Assembly (NCBI GenBank): GCA_027625915.1
Contig: JANTQA010000023.1
Coordinates: 15,686,001-15,750,000 of the forward strand
DNA length: 64,000 nt
Direction of reading: 5' to 3'
Origin: Anaeramoeba flamelloides
Lineage: Eukaryota > Metamonada > Anaeramoebidae
In this document: in pieces, positions 58,118-64,000 of the stretch
Position numbering within the stretch: the first letter of the stretch is position 1
Layout: every line of letters begins with the position of its first letter
Notes under the pieces: model-generated
Databases searched by the model: none
The model's input: only the letters and a program-made list of their open reading frames with translations
Told to the model about the DNA's origin: nothing
Position numbers and translations under genes: made by a program

Positions 58118-60169
58118 ACAAATTTCAAATAACAATAATGCAATTCAGGGATCAGTTTTCTGCGAAAAATGGGCATATTTTTTTAAATATGTTATTGGTG
58201 GTATTCTCTACTTACAAATTTTGTATATCCCAAGTGTAAAAAAATTCTGATCGACTAAGAAAGCCATAAAAGAAAATTAGTTTAGTGAGATCAATTTTTT
58301 TTGAAAAAGAAAACTATTAAATTCATTTTATTTCTCACATTATAACAATTTTTACCCTGTTTATTGCCATTTTGGTCATTATTATTCAATAACAAGTCTT
58401 TGTTACCAGTAATATTAATATAAAGATTTTTTTTCTTTTTTGAGATAAAACTTTTATTTAACCAAAAAATTGATATATTCAACTGATTAAAAAAAATTGT
58501 ATTTTTTTTGAGAATAATAGTTATTCTAATCAAAGTTTTAAAGTCACATACAATTTTTACCAATAAATTTTGTTTTTGTTTTAAGATAAAAGTCGATTTT
58601 TAATATAAAATTGTCTTGAAGATATTTGGGAATTAGTTAATTTTATCCCCAAAAATTTCAAAATCAATTTTTTTCTGCCAAAAATGATTTGAATTGTTAT
58701 AAGGATTCTTGTGAATAAGACCAAACTATTTTTCAAAATTATATTTTTTTTTTATGAATTTTTTTTCATTTTTTGAAAACAAGAAAAGAACTTTTTCAAA
58801 CCTTAAAGAAAAAAAAAATTGAATAATAGATCTCAATTTAATTGAGAAATTATGGTAAAACTTCTACCAAATATTCATTTATTGGATCACCTATACCACA
58901 ATTAGTTTTATTGAAAAATCTTTTATTTGAAATATTAATCAAAGAAAAAGAAACCAAATAAAAAAATTTGTTTTCGGAATCAATACTTTCCAACATAAAA
59001 CGAAAAATATGTTTTCCCCATTTTCAAGATATAACTTAATTCTTAAACAAAATAATAGGTGTTTTATTTTTTTCTTTTTATATTGGAGACAAGTAAATTT
59101 TGAATTTCAAAAAAAGAGACTCAAATCAATAAATTGTTTAAATGTGGTTAACTCATCCATTTCATAAGTCAAAACACAAATTATAAAAAAAAAATTTTCA
59201 AGATCTTTACAAGATTTGATTGTATTTTCAAAAATGACTACTCCCTTAACTAAAAAATCATTTAGATATTCTCATTACCAAAAACCAAAATTTCCAAGTA
59301 TTTCATTTTTAAAAATCCAAATAAGAAAAAAACAATTCAAAATTTCGAAAAAACAAAAAATCCAAATAAAAAAATTTTAAAAGAATTTATCTTTAAAAAT
59401 TCAGATTTAAAAACTATAAAATAAACCAAAAAAACAATTTATATAGGATCTATTTGGTAACACACCAAAATAACCAAAAAACAAGAAGTCGAAAAGAAAT
59501 CCAAATATCAAAAACAAACCATCAAAAAAAAAGTTCTTGTTTGATATTTTATCTTTCAAAGAACTGCAAACAGTTTCAATGGATTCTCAAAACCAAAAAA
59601 TAAAAATTTTTAATAAAAAATCACTTATTTCTAATTTTAAAATTTCCCATGGGTTAATTTTCTTAAATATTTCACAAATTGTTTTCCTTTAGTAAATAAC
59701 CAATTTAATTATATTTAATCTAATTTATGGCTATTTTGTAAACTTTTATATATGATAAAGCAATTATTTTGTTGTTTTATTTAGATAAAAAAAATAACTC
59801 GTTTGAAAAATGAAAGAATGAAAAAAAATCTGTGAGATATCAAAAATCCCCAAAGATCGATACTTCAAAACCAACAAAATTGTTTTTATAAATATAATTC
59901 ACAAGATTTCAAATTAATACTTCTACTACGACTACCACCACCAAAAAAAAAAAAACAATAAAAAAATATATTCATTTTTTAAATTTTCTTATTTTTTAAA
60001 ATTGTATATTTATATAAATACTCTCATTTTCATTCATACCCTTTATTTATTTTCGGACTTTTTCTATTCTTTTTTTGAATTATACATAAAAAAGGGTTAT
60101 AATTGATAGTTATCGAATATAAACCAAAATTCAAAATTTTTCACACACCGAAACCAGTCCAAACAACCA
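58118..60169. other. Non-coding AT-rich stretch
   Basis: A/T runs and low-complexity frames only; a short acc-repeat (actaccacca) lies near 59930. Confidence 0.45.
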
Positions 60170-60660
60170 CAATACTACAATTTCATTCAAATAGGAAATA
60201 ATTTTGATTTTTGTCAAATATGAAAATCATTATTTCATCTTTTAGTTTTTGTTTTCATTTCATTTTTTGAATTACTTAACTTGTTTTGTTCTGTCAAAAT
60301 TTTTTACAACGATTGATATTAGGTTAAAGTGAGTTGTTCAGTATAGAATAACTCAAATAAAAATAGTTGGTAGTATCTAACTATTTGATCGATCAATATT
60401 CCTTATAGAATTTAAACATATTTACGAATGTATTTTTATTTGTTTTGCTCTCTCAAAAATATTTAACACACCCTCAATTTATTTATATTGACAATTATTT
60501 ATTTTTTGTTTTGTGAGTTTTGTATACTATAAAAAAGCGTTAAAATTTCAATTAGTGAATTTTTTTAATTTATAATTTCATCTGAAATTGATTAAATAAG
60601 TTATTATTTTCACAAATTGAATTTTTGTGCGTTAAAAAATTTTGAATTGGGGTTTATTAA
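60170..60660 (+). repeat. Dispersed repeat R3, copy without inner block
   Basis: It runs from tacaatttcattcaaa through gatcgatcaatattcc, gctctctcaaaaatatttaa and gaaattgattaaataag to gaattggggtttatt, like 35300-35960 but lacking its ~150-bp inner block. Confidence 0.75.
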
Positions 60661-60689
60661 AACTATCTAGATTATTATTTTTTTTTATT

Positions 60690-61770
60690 ATTTTTTTTGA
60701 AAGGGGAATTAAGTAACTATTACAGCCGTAAGGTTTTTTTTAATTTAAGTAATAAAAAGAAAATTTAATCAAATTTTATTAATTTATACAATTATAAAAA
60801 AAAGCATTGATATTTTCCATAAATTTGAAGAATTGGGAAAAATCATAACTTCTTCTATATTCTTTTGAATTCTGAAAACTTAGTGACTTGATGGTTTTTT
60901 TTATCGTTTTCTGTTTACAGTCAGTTTAAAATTTAAGGTACAAACTTTCAACAAAATTTCAGGAACAAAAAAATCTCAAATTAAGGTACAAAATTTGTAA
61001 TTTTTTTTTTTACAACTTATTTAATTATAATCAAATTTTGTCCTTTAATCCGAGATTTTTATTGTACCTTAATTTTCGTTGAAGTTTGTGCCTTAAAAGT
61101 GAAACTATCTGTATTTGGAAATTTGATAGATTTTACAACTAAAACAGAAAACCTTAAGAAAACCACTGGTAATTTTTTTTATATAATTTAACAAACGAAA
61201 AGATAATTTAAAAAAATTTCTTGTAATTTATAAAATTAAAAAAAAAACCAGGCACTTGACAGTACTCAATGTCAATCTAAGGGACTTAATGTTAATTTTT
61301 TTGAATTTTTGTTTTGATTAGAAAATTTATAGATTATCAAAACAAAAAAAAGCATTAAAAAAAAAACCACTTAATTATCTTTTACAGAATTTAAAAAAAT
61401 TTAGTAAAACTTTGTTTATAACTAATTCTCGTGATTTATGGAAAACACCTTTCTGAATTGTTTTTAATTTTTGTTTTATTTGGTAAAACACAAATATTTT
61501 AAAAATAAACAAAAAAATGTTTTTAGCTTTTCGAAAATTTATAATAATTGAATATAATCTTTATTTTTTCTCCATTCTTTTGAATTCTGAAAAAGTATCC
61601 TTAGTTTTTTTTTTTACTTTTTGAAATTAAAAGAAAAATTTTGAAATTTTCGTTTTATTTCAAATATTAAAAAGAAATTGTGTTAGGTTTTCCAAAACTT
61701 TAAAGAATAGATAAAAATCATCTGTATTTCATTCGATTCTTTTGAATTATGCAAAACCTAGGTACCCTAC
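60690..61770. repeat. Hairpin family cluster with inserted MITE
   Basis: It begins attacagccgtaaggttttt, close to the outer end of the 15250-15868 cluster. Several ggtttttt/aaaaaacc and gaattctgaaaa/ttttccaaaact mirror units follow. A family-1 MITE (60918-61111) is inserted near the left side. Confidence 0.7.
60918..61111. mobile_element. MITE family 1, worn copy with TA flanks
   Basis: It starts cagtcagtttaaaatttaag and ends gtgaaactatctg. TA flanks are kept, but several substitutions lie in the ends. Confidence 0.85.
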
Positions 61771-61917
61771 GGGACTTCACACCACTTATGACACTTGTTT
61801 AATTTCTAAATTTTTCTTTTGAAATTTCGATAAAGAGTCATAATTTTCTTTATCATTAAACCAATGATGAAATAAATACTATTTCTTTATTTTGAATTGC
61901 ATCAAAGACATAGTTTA

Positions 61918-62066
61918 TTATTCTTCAGTTGCTTGATATTTTTGTTTATCTGGATTAATTCTTTCATCCAAAATTTGTAATTTTTTCATAGGATGGGAAA
62001 AAGACCAAAGAAAAACCATCACAATTAGAAATGCTAATGGTGAGTCAATAATATATACAATTATCT
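61918..62066 (-). CDS. Possible C-terminal exon of a membrane protein
   Basis: After tctgttttag (62072-62067 region, minus) the frame reads IIVYIIDSPLAFLIVMVFLW, SFSHPMKKLQILDERINPDK, QKYQATEE and TAA. This is one hydrophobic helix followed by a charged tail. Composition and the acceptor support a last exon. Upstream exons on the minus strand were not found in the ~700 bp checked. Family unknown. Confidence 0.45.
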
Positions 62067-62819
62067 CTAAAACAGATATATGTTCAAATAAAAACCCAAA
62101 TTATCATATAATTAATATTATTAAATTTTTTAATTTCTTTTTTCAACCTTTGAGTATTTCTTTCTTTTTTCTTTTCAGTTTGGCTTATTTACCCTCAACA
62201 GTTTCTTGTTTGATTTTTGATTTGAGAAAAGGTTGAATTATAAATAATTTCATCAACAATGATCAGAAAAATACAAATTGTATACTTTAAATTCAATTAT
62301 TGAGCGATTTGTCTTTAAATTTCAAATCAAAGAGTTAAATTTTCAAATATTATAAAATTATTTTTGTAGTTTCGTAAAACTTGAATTAGATGAAGATATT
62401 TGAAATTTTCTCTATGAAGTCTCAAAATATCTTGAAACAAAACTGGTTGAATAATGAAATAATGGTTTTTTTTTTCTGTTTTTAGGATGTAAAAGTGAAA
62501 TCAAATTTATATTAACAACATTTATTGTTAAAAAATAATTTAGGAAGAAACAATAATGATTATTTTGTCAAAATCTAATCAAAAATTCTAAAATTTTTAA
62601 AATTAATTATTTTTAAATCACTAAACACCTTATGATCACATTTTTCGAAAGTTTTCTTCAATAAAAAATGTTTTTAGATTTAATGTTCTATTTTTGGAAT
62701 GGATTTTTCTTTGATCGATCTATTATTTTATAAAATTGTTGAGAATATTTGAATGATTTTTGAGATCTGAAAAGTACTTTTTGAATTTTGATTTATGTTT
62801 TAACCGATAGGGAAAAAAA
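62067..62819. other. Non-coding AT-rich stretch
   Basis: No certain feature. 62640-62800 is distantly like the flanks of R4. Confidence 0.4.
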
Positions 62820-63290
62820 GTCAAACAGGAAAAAAAAGTGAAATATGGTTTTAAATTGTAAACCTAAATAGAAACAATATAAAACCAGAAAACCAAAAGT
62901 AAGATCAATTAAAAGAAGAAATAAATTAACTTCAAGAATAATCCCATATATTATTTTCAATCAAACCAATAAACACAAATTCAAATCTATTTTTATATCG
63001 AAATTGTAAAAGTGTTTTTGGAGATCTCAAAAAGAGTCAAATATTTTAACAAAATAATAAAATAATAGATCGATCAAAGAAAAATCCATTCGAAAAGATA
63101 TTCTTAAATAGACAATCCTTTTTTTGAATACTCCATTTTATCTTTATTTATTTATTTTTTCTTTTATGAATAAATCTTCGTTTTCGTTTTCAGTATTTAT
63201 TAATTCTCCCAATTAGAAACTGTTCACTTTTTTTTTTTTCCTGTTTCATTTTTTTTTCCCAAATAGTATTAAATATTTCTGAACAACAAC
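62820..63290. mobile_element. R4 foldback element, third copy
   Basis: It carries gtgaaatatggttttaaatt, agatcaattaaaagaagaa, tcaatcaaaccaataaac, gagatctcaaaaagag, aatagatcgatcaaaga and the inverse end cccaattagaaactgttcac. Compare 14265-14640 and 23955-24510. Confidence 0.6.
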
Positions 63291-63904
63291 TTAATTTTTA
63301 TTATCAATAAAATAAACAGACCATTTGAAACCTTTCACTCCCTTTCCTTATCCCTTAAAAAATAAATTTGTTTGGAAAATCGGACCAAACAATAATCAAA
63401 TATACTTATATCAAAATTAGATTTAAAGTAGTACCTCAAGATTGGTTTTTTTCACTCTTATAGTCTGACAAATAATAACAAATTTTTAAACAAACAATTC
63501 TAAATTTTTCGAAAAAAAAAATATATTGGAAATTTTGGTTCGAAAGTTTTGAGTAACAATCGATTAATACTTGGTTTCTATTCTCGGTCAATTAATTTTT
63601 ATTTAATTTTTAGAAAAATTAATTGAATAATTTTAATGTTCGAACCCTTTTTGAGCAATAAGTCCTCTTTATTCTCTTTTTTTTCAAAACAAATGGTGTA
63701 AATTGGAAAAAAACTTTTTTTTTTACGAAATTAATTTGACTTAATTATTGATCTTTCATGAATGAATTTGTGGGTGTTAAAGATCGAACCAAGGTTTTAG
63801 TTTTACCAAATAGGTGAAGAGAATTCCAACAAAAAAAAAATTCTATTCAATAAATAACCTGTTTTAAAAAGTTTTGTAATTTTTTTTAAATAGAGACTTA
63901 AAAA
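63291..63904. other. Intergenic
   Basis: No gene or RNA supported. Confidence 0.45.
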
Positions 63905-64000
63905 ATGATAGCGGGATATTTAATAATTGTTGATCATGATTCAACAGATAACTTATTTGCCACTCTTTGTCAAATTCTCTCTTTACAATTTAGAAATTAA
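63905..64000 (+). CDS. Possible small frame or first exon at window edge
   Basis: ATG at 63905 opens MIAGYLIIVDHDSTDNLFAT then LCQILSLQFRN and TAA exactly at the window end. The mix of residues is coding-like and the start resembles a beta-strand rich N-terminus, as in longin-type folds. A splice donor before the stop or beyond the edge cannot be judged. Confidence 0.25.
   Translation: MIAGYLIIVDHDSTDNLFATLCQILSLQFRN

Noticed and set aside
63770-63810. Minus-strand ggttcgatct resembling a tRNA B box
   Set aside because: No A box at the right distance and no cloverleaf stems, so neither a tRNA nor a SINE head is supported.
1-64000. CRISPR arrays, rRNA, operons, virus-like or LTR elements
   Set aside because: No regularly spaced direct repeats, no rRNA-like GC block, no gag, integrase, protease or capsid-like frames and no long terminal direct repeats were seen. 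The only retroelements are the LINE and the SINE.

Overview
The window is nuclear DNA of a very AT-rich protist. Coding islands stand out as short GC-richer patches in a background of A/T runs. Introns are GT...AG, the standard code fits (TAA and TAG used as stops), and proteins are rich in K, N and Q. A LisH-RasGEF protein, a V-ATPase B subunit and an SP-RING protein point to a eukaryote, perhaps an amoeboid lineage (Amoebozoa or Anaeramoeba-like). That placement is inference from gene style only and is weak.

Layout: 1-7,000 is non-coding and repeat-rich, with a 1.1-kb repeat in two copies and a MITE. A multipass membrane protein gene lies on the minus strand at 7,090-7,758. The V-ATPase subunit B gene runs 13,293-17,868 in three exons; its 2.8-kb second intron is full of palindromic DNA. 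18,000-31,000 is mostly repeats with two small genes: a two-exon lysine-rich membrane protein (minus) and an 88-residue single-pass protein. A Q-rich gene starts about 70 bp after a palindromic element (32,024-32,816). The five-exon RasGEF gene spans 36,179-45,756 and holds a tRNA-derived SINE in intron 1. Its last exon sits between two long inverted repeats. The SP-RING (PIAS/Siz-type SUMO ligase) gene is at 51,126-53,162 on the minus strand. A decayed LINE at 55,440-57,909 was hit twice by the same Tc1/mariner-like MITE. The right end has more repeats and two possible partial genes.

The main theme is foldback DNA. I count six well-preserved and two worn copies of one ~197-bp TA-flanked MITE. 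There are also several families of 0.4-1 kb palindromes, nested insertions, and a hairpin family concentrated at 15,250-15,868 and 60,690-61,770. The genes are ordinary housekeeping or signalling genes with no sign of an operon or shared pathway. No rRNA or tRNA gene, CRISPR array, virus-like or LTR element was seen. Several short conserved-looking reading frames could not be tied into genes; they are listed with low confidence. All repeat boundaries and identities are by eye.
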